From Druceiella hillmani (taxonomy: Eukaryota; Arthropoda; Insecta; Lepidoptera; Hepialidae), in contig JAYKKI010000095.1 of the NCBI GenBank assembly GCA_039881145.1, forward strand, positions 792,001-856,000: a DNA stretch of 64,000 nt, given 5' to 3'. Under the pieces are notes generated by a model, which worked only from the letters and a program-made list of their open reading frames with translations, did no database searches and was not told where the DNA came from. The translations under genes were made by a program, and so were the position numbers. The first letter of the stretch is position 1. Every line of letters starts with the position of its first letter. Positions 11,742-26,169 of this stretch are shown here, in pieces.

Positions 11742-12802
11742 AATTGTTGAAAATACAATAATTTTAATTAATACACAAAGAGAACCTACCTATCTTGTAA
11801 ACATCATTGCACTGTATACACTAAGCAAAATACGTAGTTTTGTTTTGGGTAATGTCTTCATCAAATTCCTAATAACGGATGCGAACGGATAATAGAGAGT
11901 AATATAACAAATAATAAAGAAAATGTTTTCCTTTTCCAAAGGTTATTCCGGTCTTTTCTTAATTTCCCTACTTTTTACTTTATTAACCATTAATTGTTTG
12001 CGTTAATATAAAAAAACACCTCTAATCCATTAAATTCTATGAAATGAAACATAGAAGTAATTTTATAATAATTTATTACTTAAATTCTTTAGCCTTTTGT
12101 GAAAAAACTGAAAGTATTATAATAAATGTAACTATTGACGAAGTTGGAATGATTATACGATAATTTCGAACTTTTTTCAAAGAACCAAGCGAACCTGATT
12201 AACGGCCGTTTAAATAATCGGATGAGGACAACATTCGATCTCGAACCCAATATACACGTGCAGTGGTGAAATAGGCCTTACTTCATCCAAGTTTAAAATA
12301 GCACTTGTCTGCAAAAAAAAAGAAACAGGACTAAAATTGACAACTGGAAACATGTTCCGTTTTCAAAATTTACTGTCGCCATATTTCTCAGATATCAATT
12401 ATATAGTTGCCGTATTCTATGTTCTGTCTTAAGCTTTTAACTCAGCATTCGAAGGGTAATTTTTGTGAAAGTTTCATGATGTTGAATGGAATTGTTAATT
12501 ACTCAAATAGGAGACAGCCCTGAATAAACATTAATAACAATCTCAGTGAAAAACGAAATGTTACTTACGCTTATCCGAATCTGTGTCTACTTTGATATGT
12601 CTAAACTTGGCATTAAAATATGCTAGAAATTTTTATTGACTCTATTACGAATTTTAAATAAGAATTAGGATTTATCACACATTTCCACTCCAAATTTTTG
12701 CGCATCAAAACTATACAGTAAACTTATTGAAAGTGACATCAGGAGGTGCGACGTTACAGTTAATATTTCAAAAAGAACAGCCACTAACCGGGTACTAAGT
12801 AA

Positions 12803-12810
<8 letters not shown>

Positions 12811-12838
<28 letters not shown>
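12811..12838. repeat. (TA)n microsatellite
   Basis: A short TA tract of about 28 bases following a TGTGTG run. Confidence 0.9.
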
Positions 12839-15800
12839 ATTTAAACGAATATCATAAGAAGATGCTACGAGTTTGTTCTTTTCATCTGCTTATACTCGTA
12901 TGTGAGAAGTAAATTCCAAAACTACTGGATCACTTTTAAAATTTATTTCACCGTTGGAAAGCTATATTATACCAAAACTGTAAAGTTTTTTCCACATTTA
13001 TGATTTTGTAAAATAAACAATATTTATAATTCAACACATTTGGCTTATGCTGATTAAAAAGTAACAAAGTAAAATAAAAAGGAATTGCTTATCTCAATGA
13101 GACCTGCAAACTAGTTCAAATATTATATATCTAACTTTCATGGAAATTTTGTAATATGGTCATACAAAAAAATAATAAAACGACATCAAATTTTAAGGTA
13201 ATAAATATTGATAAACAGTTTCAATATTTCATGTACATACATAATTATCTTGACTTCTTGTCACTTGGAAAAGTAATTCAAAAGTTAGGACAAAGTTAAT
13301 GGCAATAGTGACAGGTGGAGTTGAGGGGCCACACAACTGTAGAATACCAAGTCTTACAAATTCTATGTGAACCAAGTAGAAGGAGAGTCACAGTAATTAT
13401 TGTGAATCGTCGTGAATATTTTTTTACTTGCAGATGGAGAAATATTTTTTTTGCATAAATATTAATGTCAAATTTAAAAACTTCAAAAAAATTATTATTA
13501 GTAAGAAAATATTTTTCTTCACACAAATTGACAAGGAAAATATTAATTAGCATTCTCCTACACTTTTCAATAACACTTCTGAAAATTACACTGAATCTTT
13601 CTAATTTAAAAACAATAGTGTATAAATCTGAAAAATATAATAAGAAAAAATTAATTTAATTAGCTCGAGCTTTAAAGCCTTAATACCTCGTTTTTATGCA
13701 AGTAATGACTAAGTCTGGAACTAGAATATTTTAAAAAATCTTGTGACGTACAAGTATAACTTGCAATACAAGGGATTAGATTTAAACATATATTGTTTAT
13801 AATAAATACGTAATGTACATGGTATTTTAATTAAATTATTTCCAAGTAAAAATATCATTTTTCACCATGTTAATATATTTTCTAATATAATCGTCATAGG
13901 GTTAAAAGTATAGCGAATTTCTCATACATTATGATATTTATAATCATCGCTATAACTTTCCGATAAACTTCTGATAATGTCCCTATTTTAATTGATGTTT
14001 CACGCAATACAAGAAATTGGATTAAAATTTGAGTAATTTATTTGCTACATTTAAAATTTTCAAATGATTATTTTTATAATATCCCTTAATGATATATTTG
14101 GGAGTTAATTTGCTTTATTACCATTTTAAATTGTCTAGGTTAAAAAATTTCTGTGAACATACAATTATCAAAGATTCTTATATGTTAATGTAACTGGTAC
14201 TTGACGATCATGTAACTGGTATTTTAAGAGTTTCGATTTTTTTCTTTTTAAGGTAAGGAACCCTAAAAATAACAAATTTAACATCCAGGAAAATTTCTAT
14301 TAAACAGACAAAGAAAAATGTCACGTTACTGACATTGTAGGGGTGCAATATTTCTTCTTTTCAGGTACGAAACCATTAAAAACATAAAATGAGTATCCAA
14401 TAAAATTTTAATTAAAGAACTCTCTACTTAAAAAATTCAAATGTGTCACAATATAAGAAAAAGTTAATATAAGAAAAACGTAAATATAAGAAAAGGTAAT
14501 GTAAGAAAACGTTAGAAACGATGTTTTTTTAACTTCATCGACATTTCTTTACTTCAAAATTGCATCGTCACTAAGAATCGTAATCTGCTGAATTATTTTG
14601 TATCCCGTTTGACTTTGAAATTTTCAATAGCCAAAGAGAAAAACGTAAATTTATATTTCCACATAACAAACAGCTATTAAAAATATTAGCTGAAGTTTAG
14701 ACATTGGTTCAATATATTCCATATACTTTCGCTTTAAAAAAGTTGCACTCAGCCTATATTCGTTAGATTAACGAATATTATAACGAGAGTAAGAAGTTAA
14801 AAGGAAAATGTTGTGAGATCCGTTATTATATTTTGCAAAACTAGGTAATTATGTGGCTATAAGTAAATTTATTAATACAATTATATATACGACACCTAAT
14901 TTTTTTGTAATCGTTTTATTTATTAATTTGTTAAAATAGAAAAATCATGTTTTTTAATCAACACTAACAATGTGATTTGACTACTCGCATTAAAGGCCAA
15001 TAAATATAAAAATGTCACATAACTACAATAAAAATCACTACTAATATAAAGATATTACTAGCATATTACCTAATTATATACAAATTTCAACGAACATGGC
15101 TAAGTACTTAAATCGTTTGGAATATAGGAAAGAAGCGTAAAATTTTTTATTTATAACTAACACATCTTCTTCATGATTACTACTTTTGTGATTTGTCTAA
15201 AAAATCGATCAGCTGAAAAGCTTCGTTATCACAAATATTAAGTTCTTGTCCCCGCTCAATATGCGTTTATTCCGATCATTGACCTTTTCATTCACTTTCT
15301 TCTTAAATAATTCTGAGCGTTTTAAACTCAAAATCAAATATTTAGGATCCTTGGCTGAGAATAGAAAAATTTCAAATACTTTCCTTCGTTCCATGAACCT
15401 GCTTCATTAAACCAAGCAACTACAGGCGAGAGCAAAACTTTCTTGGATCAACGAAAGTTTCTCTTTCTTGCGACGTTATTGGTTCTAGGATTACTCTGGA
15501 TTGCCAGTACTTTCCCGTTCACCGCTTCACTTTAATAACAAAACTTAATTTATTCTAATATGGTAAAAAAGTAAAGTTTGTGAGTTTGCTAATTTAAAGT
15601 AATTGAAAAAATTACCTATTTGATTTTGAAAATCTTTTTGTTGGTAAAATGAATAAAAGCGTATTCTAATATAGGCTACATTTTTTTCGGTTATATATAA
15701 TGAATTTTATTAGAAAAGGTGTTGAAATTATAAAAGATGGAGAAACATTTCTTTACGTAACGATTTGTGAACTATGCGGAATAACAAGCTGAAACTCGAA

Positions 15801-15905
15801 TTTATTTTTAGAGGCAAATAAGTTTCATTTAATTTTTTAGTTCAACATTAGTACTTCATCAAAACATGTAAACTGAATTTATTGGTTTGCTGAGACGTGG
15901 GTTCT
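12839..15905. other. A+T-rich DNA without recognisable features
   Basis: I see no gene, transposon end or array here. Open frames are short and lysine/asparagine/isoleucine-rich, as expected by chance. Around 14457-14515 the phrase 'aatataagaaaa' recurs four times as a loose low-complexity run. Confidence 0.55.
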
Positions 15906-15908
15906 ACT

Positions 15909-15962
15909 AACCGAAGTACAGCCGTGAGATTTTAAATAACCGAAGTACAGCCGTGAGATTTT
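15909..15962. repeat. 25-bp direct repeat, period 29
   Basis: The phrase AACCGAAGTACAGCCGTGAG plus five further bases occurs at 15909-15933 and, identically, at 15938-15962. It is a recent local duplication. Confidence 0.9.
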
Positions 15963-18900
15963 GTTAAATGACTATGCCAAATTCAAAGTTTTGAACTGTA
16001 AATAATTATTAAATGGTAACATTTAAACTTAAAATTTAATGAACTCCCGGTTACAGCATGTGACAAGATTTGACACTATTTCATGTGCTACTCTTTCTCA
16101 TCAGAAGCATCGTCAACTCTTAACATATAGAATACAAATTTGGACAGCTCATCAAATTGTAATTGTAGAAATGAAAACCATTAAATTTTTTACCAATTTG
16201 ACTAATAGTAGGAATTATTTTTATGTTTATCTGAGGTTCCTATTCTCTATACAATCTATTATAATACTCAAACATTTTAAAGTAATAAGACCTTGTCACT
16301 CAAAATAATTTAATTCATATGGTGAAGTGATATACTTCTAACATTGGCTTTAGTGTTATAATTATATAATAGTAAATTAAATGACATCAATTTCCAAAAG
16401 AAGTTTCACATCCATACCAATTGAATACAGACTATATTTGATGTGTTATTTTAATAAAATAGACAGAGTTAGTTTAACAGTCGCCTAACTTATTCACATA
16501 TCAATCTCTTTATATATTATCATTTACGTGTCAGTATATCTGTCACTGCCATTTTGCTAGAAACTGTTTGACATTCTAGCTTAAAATTTAGTATATTAAT
16601 ATATTAATTTTAATAATATTTTTCAGTAGGCAATACTATGAAATATTTAAACGCTTATTTCAGAAATGGTAAATTGAGTACACAAAATATTTTTTCTTTA
16701 ATTTTATATGTTATTTTGAAGTATTATTTGAAAGTACTAGTGATAAGAAATATAAAATATAAAATTTTTTTTTTACAATTTAGAGATAAAATATGCAAAA
16801 ATTAAAACTCCCACTCTCCTTTTTCCGAAACCACTGAACCACAAATCATGAAAAACTGGTTCGATATGATCTAACCAGAAAATTGTGAGGATACTAGAGC
16901 GATTATCCAAAGACTTAATATTTTATTAAAATAACAGGCCAAATATAGTGAATTCTGGAAAAATTCAAGTTATTGATATACTAAGCAAGATATTTACATG
17001 GTCCTAAATAAAGTCACTTTATGTAAATAATTTATTAGAAATAGTGAATAGGCTAAAATATTTTCATATGCGTAGTATACTCAATGAATTTGACTTGACA
17101 ATTTTTGTCTTTTTAAGGAATATAGCAACCTTAGTTACGTTGCTATATTCCTAAAAATTACATTTTATTTTTGATTTAATTTAGACTGGTATACTTGATA
17201 TATTTAATCAACTTTCTTTTCACTTTTTGCCCACGCATGCACCCACATATGCACACACGAATCTACCTACAAATATACAAATGTGTACAGGTATGTATAT
17301 TGCCAGTCTCCATTCAATTCTACTGATGAATAATCTAACTGAAAATGTGGTCCAATTATTTGGATTCACATTTATAGTATAAATTTACACATGTTCTGAT
17401 AACACTTTTTATGTGTAATTTCAAAATGTACAATTTTCACAAAATTAAATTGGATTGTATCATAATCATTACTTTGTTCTATTTCGTTTTAGTTATATTG
17501 AGTTTAATTAGTATTGAAATTTAATGAAAAGAATTAAATTTCATATCCTTCGCATTTTATTTTTGTTGACTATACTTTAATGTGAAAAAATTTCAAAATT
17601 CTTCTAAGCTTTATATTTCAGTATTTGCAACATTATTTTTACCTCTCGTGTAAAAAGTGCATCTTCCAAATGTAAATAGACTTTTTGTAAGTCGACCCAG
17701 TGGATGATTCAATGGAGACTATTCGTTCTTCTCCAACTTGTTTATCCTTTACATTTACGAGTGCAATACATAGTACACCGATATTCCATTAAATTTGTAT
17801 TTTTACGTCGGAGTTGAATTTCTAAAACATTAGTGAAAAGTATTCGAATGTCGACGTCAATATTTCACTTGTTTGTTCATTTGCCACCGTAATCGCGTCT
17901 GAGCTCGCATGTAAACTCATTGAAAATTTTTAGACTATTCGGAGAAAAACTGAGATTTTTCTTTTATAACCATCAGAAATATTACATTTCATTCTTTTTT
18001 CACGAAATACAATTTTGTTTTTTCCAGATAACGCAGGTGGTAAAGTTATGTGTCACTTGCGTGATTAATAACAATTAAAACATGAGTTGGTAAATTTCGT
18101 AAGAAACGGATTCAGTGTAAAATGTACCACCTGATTTTTGTAATTATAATAAATATAGACAATTTCTGACGGCGATATTTCTGGAAAGTCTTCCACTGTG
18201 ACAGTCAATAATTTAATTATTAGCCCATAGGATTATGAAATCCAATTTTACTCCAAAGCAGTCGCTATAAGGGCATTATGGTATATTAAGTCAAAGTTGT
18301 AATTTGAGTTTGTAAATACATGTTTTAACGCGAAGGAAATTTATGTAACTAAGGAAAATATTGACGTTATTTAGCAATTTTTAATACATACGAGTATATT
18401 GTTAGTTTAATAGACAGAAGCAACTTCCTTACTACTGCAATAGTAATTACATACAACTCAGTTTTTTTCACTTAGGTCCGTTTCATTCCGATAGTTGCGA
18501 TAATTCCTTCATCTCATTTATTAATACACATTATTCCTTACTTTTATGAGTTGTTATTTTATTTTATAAATATTATTGTTTGGAATGTCTATTATAGGCT
18601 ATTTATCCATTTCCTTCCTCCGAAGGTATAAGTATATACAAAAAATTACAAGGGTATAAGTATTTACAAAAATTACTATTTACAACATTCTTTAATAACA
18701 GTTTTAAACTTACTACTTCGAAAATATATATTTAAATGTTACTCGTAAATAAGCATATATGTCACTATAACAAAGGCATTATTTGTTTAAAAGGATACAA
18801 TGAGAAAGCATTGACAATGATTAAACTTGCTAGTGCATTTATATTGAATAAATGTTTACTAAGCATTAACGTAGGGAATAAAGTGCACTAAGCCTTCAAC

Positions 18901-19995
18901 ATATCTATGAGAGAAGTTAAAGAGACGGTACATAGTCAATTTCTAATATTAACCATAATATAGTTTATTTTGTATGATGTCACATTAATGCATACAAATA
19001 TATTATTTAAGAAATATATAAAGCATTCGAACGTGACAGAGCTAAGATTTGTGGGGAAACCTCCTCATAACGAAACGACAAATGATTTCGTATTCGTCTT
19101 AATCCACTCTTGTTCGTCATGCATGTTGATGATTCGTTTGATTACAATGAGGCTAGTTCTAATAAGGTCTTAGTAAGTAAGATGAATGAAGTAAACACCA
19201 AATTACGGTATTGTAAAAATGTTTGGATTTGTTTATCGAACTATGCTAGATTGGATTTACTTATTCTCGTCTTGTCGAAGGTGCAGCACGTAGTGTACGT
19301 GGTTGTTTCTTACCTGTACGAAACCTCCATACACCATCATAAGACGTAGCTACGTCAAAAAACTCAAAGTCACGTAGTGAGTGTAATTTATGACGTGATT
19401 TAAGAAAAATAAATGATGAAAGGAGAGTTTAGTGTTTAAGCGATTAATTCGATTCAGTGTTTAAGAGATTAATTCATTTCAGCATCCTCATTAGAAAGTC
19501 CCAAAAGGAGTAAATAAAAATAACGTCAAATAATTTTTAAGATTTTTCTTCTCAACGTACGTAAGTTTTTGTTCAATTCAGTCTAATGATTTAATGCTGA
19601 CGATATAACTTTCAGTTATCATTTAATAGTAATAACATATTGCTGTTCAACTCGACACTTGTACGACAACCGAAGAAAAAATGGATAATATATTATTTCT
19701 ATGTCAATTAAGTTATACTCATCCTCCAATTGATAAAATGCAGCGGGTAAATAAGTGAATTTATATGTTGTTTGTGGTACTGGAAAATAACAGTTAAACA
19801 GGTAAATATTTCATTGCTTGAGTTTTAATATTTCACTTGTCAGGTTTATAATATATGATTATACTAGAAAAATTACTGTAGATAGGATGCATGAGTCCCG
19901 AACAGGAGGTGCAGTAGAAACATATATAATACTAAAAGGTGCGTCATGAAGTTGAGAATAAAAGTTTACCCTGGAAAGGCAATATTATCTATGTA

Positions 19996-19998
<3 letters not shown>
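15963..19998. other. Non-coding DNA with a 14-bp hairpin and a CA-rich patch
   Basis: No gene is recognised. Positions 17116-17129 and 17139-17152 (AGGAATATAGCAAC) form a perfect inverted repeat with a 9-base loop. Positions 17225-17300 are CA-rich and degenerate. Two overlapping open frames at 18970-19349 (67 and 79 codons) are somewhat less A+T-rich than average but match nothing I know. At 19430-19482 a phrase around 'agtgtttaagcgattaattc' is duplicated. Confidence 0.5.

Positions 19999-20039
<41 letters not shown>
19999..20039. repeat. (TA)n microsatellite
   Basis: A pure TA tract of about 41 bases. Confidence 0.95.
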
Positions 20040-20042
<3 letters not shown>

Positions 20043-22440
20043 CAAGGCCGATCCTCACGCGAGTATTATATTCTTTATTCTAAAAGGCCTATTATAATCA
20101 TGTGAAGAGTTTTAAGTGGTTATATTAAATTATTCAAAACAACAAAAAACGTGAGGCCAACATTCTATTTTAATAACGAAATATTTATATTATGTTAAAT
20201 ACCAAAGACATAGTTAAATGTTAGTCATTAATATATGAGCATACCTGTATTGAGTACATTTTAACAATCCCATCGGTTAACCCAATTTATGTTTTGAATA
20301 ATTTAATATAACTCAATATTTTGGAGATTTATATCATAGACTGTCATACACATTTATGTCACATCACGTCAATTACCTCTGACTACACAGTAACTTCAAA
20401 TTTACTCTCAAACTTCTTATTAAACTAAGTTTTCATGTTACTAATGACGGTAAAGTCTCCTAAATAAAGAATAATGAACCAGTAATATAACCAAGTTAGA
20501 ATCACTTCCATTGATTTTACTATCTACGAATGATTTTCAAAATCAAATTTTTTAAATTATATAGTCAAACTAGGAACATTCACAGCTTCGCCATATCTAT
20601 TTGTATGTCAGAGTCATTTTACTCGCAGACAATTAGTTCCATAAAGCAGAAATTTGGTATGGTTACACATATAGTGTTATAAAGTCTTACAAAATTATTA
20701 AAAAAATTATTTAAAAAAAAATTAAGTCACTTCACCTACATGAAAAGTGGCGTTAAATTTACTGAATCGCAAATAGTCTTTAGGTAGTGAGGTCAGTTAT
20801 GGATAGTAAATTAAAATAAACTTCAAAAATTAATCTGCCAGTTAAGTTTGTAAAGGAATGATCAAATGTGGAACAAATGGTAACATGCAATTATTGAGGA
20901 TTAAATGCGACACGAAAAAAAATGTATGTTAACATCATTCAATGGCGTATAGAAAAATTGACTATATACGTAAATATATTACTGGAAAATGTAAACAAGC
21001 AAAAAATAAACGATTTTCAATGAGTAGGTGTACATGATGGCGTTTCTATATTATACAAGCCAATTATTTTTTTAAACTCTCCTGTTCATATAGGTTTACA
21101 TTCTTTGTTAAATTTACAATTTTCAGAATAGCTCAATGAAATTTATTTTTTATACCACAAATTGTTTTCGAAGGTCATAAAAGTGTATCAACAGGGAAAT
21201 AAAAGTGTATTTTTACTTGGTTTAAAGCCTTATTTCAATATATATTAAAGGCTCACGTAGAAAAAAATTGGTTGGATTCTTTGGACGCGGAAACCTGAAA
21301 AGATATATTTTAGTTATTTAATAAAATGTCAGAGTTCAGTGATATAATTTAGTCATTTAATAAAATTTAATTTGCCTTTCGTATATTTAAGAAAATCATT
21401 TTTTTTTTAAATTTAAACTCATGTTCATGAAGTGAGATAGAAATCTCTGCAATATGAATTACCGATAGATGTACTACTGAAATTTTAATCTTAACTGTCG
21501 ATTCTTAGTACAAATTTACAAATGCAAGTAGGATACAATTTTGCAGATAATGATTACGTTGTATAGCGCTAGGAATGATATTTATGTTAGACGATTTTTG
21601 CTTTTCCGTAATACTGTTATCAATACAATTTAACTTGAATTTAAAGCAGAATATTTTCACCGTTTATTCATCATGCCCGACTCAACTGATTTAAGAATAA
21701 ACGAACTAGTATAATTCTTTTGGAAAACAATTGATAAACTGTTATGTCGTACTTTATTGTAATGATTATTTTATGTTTACCTTTTCTTTTTACGTTATTA
21801 AAATTAAATTACTGATAAACTTTTATATCGTAAAACCAGCGTCTCATCGCTTCAGTCGTTCTATATGAACCAACTGACACTGAACTGTTGTTATTCCGAT
21901 ATTTTTAATAATTACATTAATCTAAATGAATAATTTATGACTATTTAGCGAAAAATACCCGATGTGCGGTGTTGAAAATTGAAGAAGTAGGAAAAAGCAT
22001 TAGTCGGTGAAGTATTTTGACATGTGGTTTTGCAAATCTTTAGAAAATATGGTAACAATATGTGAAAAATATGTTTCTTCTCGAAAATTCCAGCAATAAG
22101 TTTTGCAAACACCATATGGTACATCATACATATATACCCTATGATATCACAAAACTAATCACAGGACTATATTACATGAAGTCTATAATAAATGTTTTTC
22201 TGTTTGACAGGAAACATAATTTTTGACTCTATTTTCAAGATCCTGTTGCGCAAAGATATCTTAATCCTTATAAAATGAATGTATACAATTATCTTTCTCA
22301 ACTTAAATTGGTAAATTTTCCTTTATAAAGGAAAATTGACTGATGGTATTCAAAAACATTTTAGTTAAGTTTATATAATTAATCAAAATGAGATTTCCCA
22401 AGATGAAAAACAACCTGTAAAATTTCCGTCTCTATACAAA
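20040..22440. other. A+T-rich DNA; 24-bp perfect palindrome at 22314
   Basis: No gene or mobile element recognised. Positions 22314-22337 form an uninterrupted palindrome (half-site AATTTTCCTTTA). Confidence 0.55.
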
Positions 22441-22464
22441 AAAACACTTCGATCATTTGCTCTA

Positions 22465-23290
22465 GTCTGATGTGAAAAAAGGACAAACAAACACACTTTT
22501 GCATAGGTAATAAGAGTTAGGATAATAATATAATAGAATTAAATTTCATGGCATGAAAAATAGTCTATATTATTTCCCACCTTTATTCTTTTTTCCAGTC
22601 CGACGTGAAAGAAAGACAAACAAAAACTTTTTATTATATAGTATTGGTTTAGAGTATAATATTAGTTAGGGTAAGATTTCCCACGAAGATAGTATTCTGC
22701 GTTATTTATCGGCATAGTTGACGGACAGGCCTTTTTCCAAAAAATCGCGTCGGTCCGTTGTTCAGTTATGACGTAACTGCACGACAAACAAATACACTTT
22801 CGCATTTTTAATGTTGGTAGGGAACGTAATATTAGTTAGGATGAGATTTATGGTGCTGGAAAGTATACTATGTTATTTCCCGACCGGCCAAATACTTCTG
22901 TGCAAAAGTCACGTTGACCAATTATTGCGTTATGATGTAAAAGAAGAACAAACTAATACGCTTTCCAATTTTTAATCTAAGTTGGGATATAATTATCAGT
23001 TAGGACTATATTTCCAAAAAAATCAGGACAATCTATAGCTCCAACGAAACGTGAAAGAAAAGAAAATAAACCCATTTTCACATTCATGATATTATTTAGC
23101 ATTTAAATAATAATTAGACTGAGATATTTCCTTATAAAAAGTAGCCTATATCATTTCCGGTAAGCCAACTATTCCTGAGTAAAAATAACATTGATACGTT
23201 ATTAATCTATGACGTAAAAGAAGGATATACACCAATTCTCGCTTTTTAAATCATCCCTTATACGTAAACATTTGATAATTTAACTCTATA
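22465..23290. repeat. Six diverged tandem units of a SINE/LINE-tail-like sequence
   Basis: A phrase of the form TGACGTGAAAGAAGGACAAAC, followed by A+T-rich DNA with 'cgctttttaat' and 'attagttaggat' boxes, recurs at about 22467, 22600, 22770, 22932, 23050 and 23210. Units are 110-170 bp and strongly diverged from each other. Some units also carry 'tatgttatttccc' and a 'cgcgtcggtccgttg' box. Similar 'gaaagaaggacaaacaaa...tttcgcattt' tails occur, from memory, at the ends of short interspersed elements in insects. That link is unverified. The array abuts the start of the long repeat copy A. Confidence 0.55.
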
Positions 23291-24180
23291 TTTGTGTACT
23301 TGCATTTTTACTTGAAAATATATTCTTTTGCTTTCACATTGATATATTGTGTATATGTATACGTTGACATCAAAATATGTTATCCAGATATTTGAGATAA
23401 TATCTAAGGAAATAACAGACTATCTTAATTAAACATTAAGTAGTTCTTTTAAATAAATATTGAGTAATGTTTTTATTTCAAATCTCCTTTAGGAATAGCA
23501 CAGGAAACAAAAGTCTCATGTACAGTAAAATGTGGCATGTAGGTTCAGTTCAAAATTGAAGTCGTCTTTAATAGTATGCAAGTTATCAAAGGGCCATCTA
23601 AATCAGAATCTGGTCATAAAATAAATATATAAAGCAGTAAAATTTCCAACCAATTACAACAAGGAACTATTCATTAAAGTATTTTTGAAAGTTAAACAAA
23701 TATTCGTATATCCAACTGGTGAATTGAACCCAAGATTCTAAGATGTTTCAGTGCTTAAGATATATTTAGAGTAATCAGCGCTCTTTGTGGTAATATTCAT
23801 TCCTTTCTTTTACCATTTTTTAATGGATCATCCTTGATCGCGATACTCTTGATCAACGATACTCTTTCTTCGTAATAAGGACTGCGCGTTTAGTAGGCCC
23901 GCCCGCCGATATTTAAATGTAAATCTAAACAGAACAAAAAGAAAACAAGATATAACACTGGCGAGCTACAAAAAGCTTCCATTTATTCCGAGAGTAATTA
24001 AAAACATGAACGCCAATAATAATGTGTAGAAGGAAACATGATTTTCAGTACCCAAACTCGGAACGAACACCGAAAATGAAATGCTGAGTTAGACCCTATA
24101 CTGCCTAATTATTTTCTCCATATTAATACTAGACTACTTACCCAGAAAGATACTTGGAAAACTGATGAGAGTTGGAATAA

Positions 24181-24663
24181 ATTCTCCAAGTACCTCCACC
24201 TTATTCACCAAAGTTCGTGCCATCAAATTATCACTTGTTCAGAGTTCCTAATAATCGTAAATAGAATTACTTAAAACTAATTAAATTGTTTGCTACTTTT
24301 AATTAATTGTTTTGCCTACAATATTTTGAGAAATCAAACTACACCTGAAGAATTTGACGAAAACAAAATTATTATGAAGAGTTATAATTAATGCGATTAG
24401 TGTTTAATTTCAGTATTCAGCTATTTATGTTGTTTGTACGTGGAAAATCCTACCTCATACTACGTCTACTTATTTGAGTTTAATTTCGTAATTGCCCAAA
24501 TATATTTTCAAATATTATAACAAGTTAGGCTTGTTAGTACATAAGTAATGATAATTATTATCAAGTGGATGTGAATAAATTAAGTAAATTTTAATTAACC
24601 AAAGTAATGATTTAAAAATGTCTGAAGGTCGGTAAATATCATTCTTTATAAGAGGTAGTTTCA
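24181..24663 (+). repeat. Source copy of a segment duplicated within copy A
   Basis: The segment starting ATTCTCCAAGTACCTCCACC is repeated almost unchanged at 28609-29079, apart from one small deletion and scattered substitutions. Copies B and C hold the corresponding sequence at their normal positions (from 39810 and 53960), so this location is ancestral and the second one is derived. Confidence 0.85.
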
Positions 24664-25190
24664 AACCATTGAATATATTCATGGGAAATTTATTTACCAA
24701 AAAAGCATCCCTACATTTGAACCAGATCTTTTCTTTTATATTCCATTGAAATAAACGAACTACGTCTACTGATCAAAGTCTTTGTTATTTTATAAAAACT
24801 TCACCCTTATTTCGTCTCTAAGCTGTTCTTTCAAGTATTTCTAAGGACTAACTTTGAGATATGCTTACGATATTTTGATAAGTGATAATAATGTGAACAT
24901 TGTTAATTTAACATTTCAATTTTTTGGTGTTATCTCATCTTGCATAGTTAAGCATTCAATACTTTGTTAATTCCCAATTAAATGAAACTACGTGATATAG
25001 TATTTTTTCTGCTTTCTTTAAGTTCTTTACTTCGACCTAGGTTTCGTTGTATTACAACATCTGCAGGTGGGCTGTGAATAATGCATTTCTACAAAATTAA
25101 CGCCTAATATATTTAACTTTATTAATTATTTAATCAGTACTGAATCACTTTTTTTTTATTTATTTGCCATAATTTATGTAAAGGATCGAT

Positions 25191-25596
25191 ATAATGGAGT
25201 TATCATAAAATCCCCACTAATTAGTCTGTGCAAAAAAATATTTAAATTGTCGATTGAAATAAAACTTGTTATGTGAATAATATAAATAAACAAATAATAA
25301 TGCAAAAGAAAATATTTATCATCCGCATAAGTATTATAATCTCATTATTTTATCATCTTATGAAAAAGATTGTAAATAAGCCAAATATTTAACATAATGG
25401 AGTTATCATAAGAGCCCCACTAATTAGTCTGTGCAAAAAAATATTTAAATTGTCGATTAAAATAAAACTTGTTATGTGAATAATATAAATAAACAAATAA
25501 TAATGCAAAAGAAAATATTTATCATCCGCATAAGTATTATAATCTCATTATTTTATCATCTTATGAAAAAGATTGTAAATAAGACAAATATTTAAT
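25191..25596 (+). repeat. 203-bp tandem duplication, two near-identical units
   Basis: Units 25191-25393 and 25394-25596 differ at only a handful of positions (for example ATAAAATCC versus ATAAGAGCC). Copy C carries the segment once, near 54510-54700, so the duplication is specific to copy A and recent. Confidence 0.9.
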
Positions 25597-25975
25597 ATTA
25601 CATTTTATGTAGAATTTGGATAATTTTATAAATTTTATGGTTACAATTAAACTCGATTTCAACGGTTTAACTGTTTAAACCTTCTTTTTAAAGTAATATA
25701 ATATGCAGCCATTTATATGAAGCGCCTGTGAACTTTCACGGATATATCACGGATAGTAAATTGTTTAAAAAGTTATTAAAGCATATCCAATTTACTTTTA
25801 AATTGCACCTCTTTCACTTTTTTAATATTCTTGTTACAAAATACGAACAATACATCTGAGAAAATGAATTTTATTCACAAAATATACGGCAGACAAACTT
25901 GATTATTTTAAGATGCATTATACACTTTTTGTGCCCTTTAACTTATACTATGCGTGCTTAAGTACATGAGCGAAT

Positions 25976-26075
25976 TCATGTGTAGAGGCTTGCGTGCGTG
26001 TTTGCGTGAGTGTTTGTGTAAATATGTGCGTGTGTGCCTGAGTGAAGAAGAGTGTGCATTTGTGCATAAAATTCA
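25976..26075. repeat. Degenerate GT-rich patch
   Basis: Imperfect TGTGCGTG-type repeats run across this stretch, just before the mariner insertion. Open frames here are translations of the repeat. Confidence 0.65.
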
Positions 26076-26169
26076 TAAATTAACAATAAATTCATAATAT
26101 AAAATACTAAATGAAATTGATAGAGGAGGCTATATAGAAGACCAACGCGTCGCTCAATTTCTGATATCA

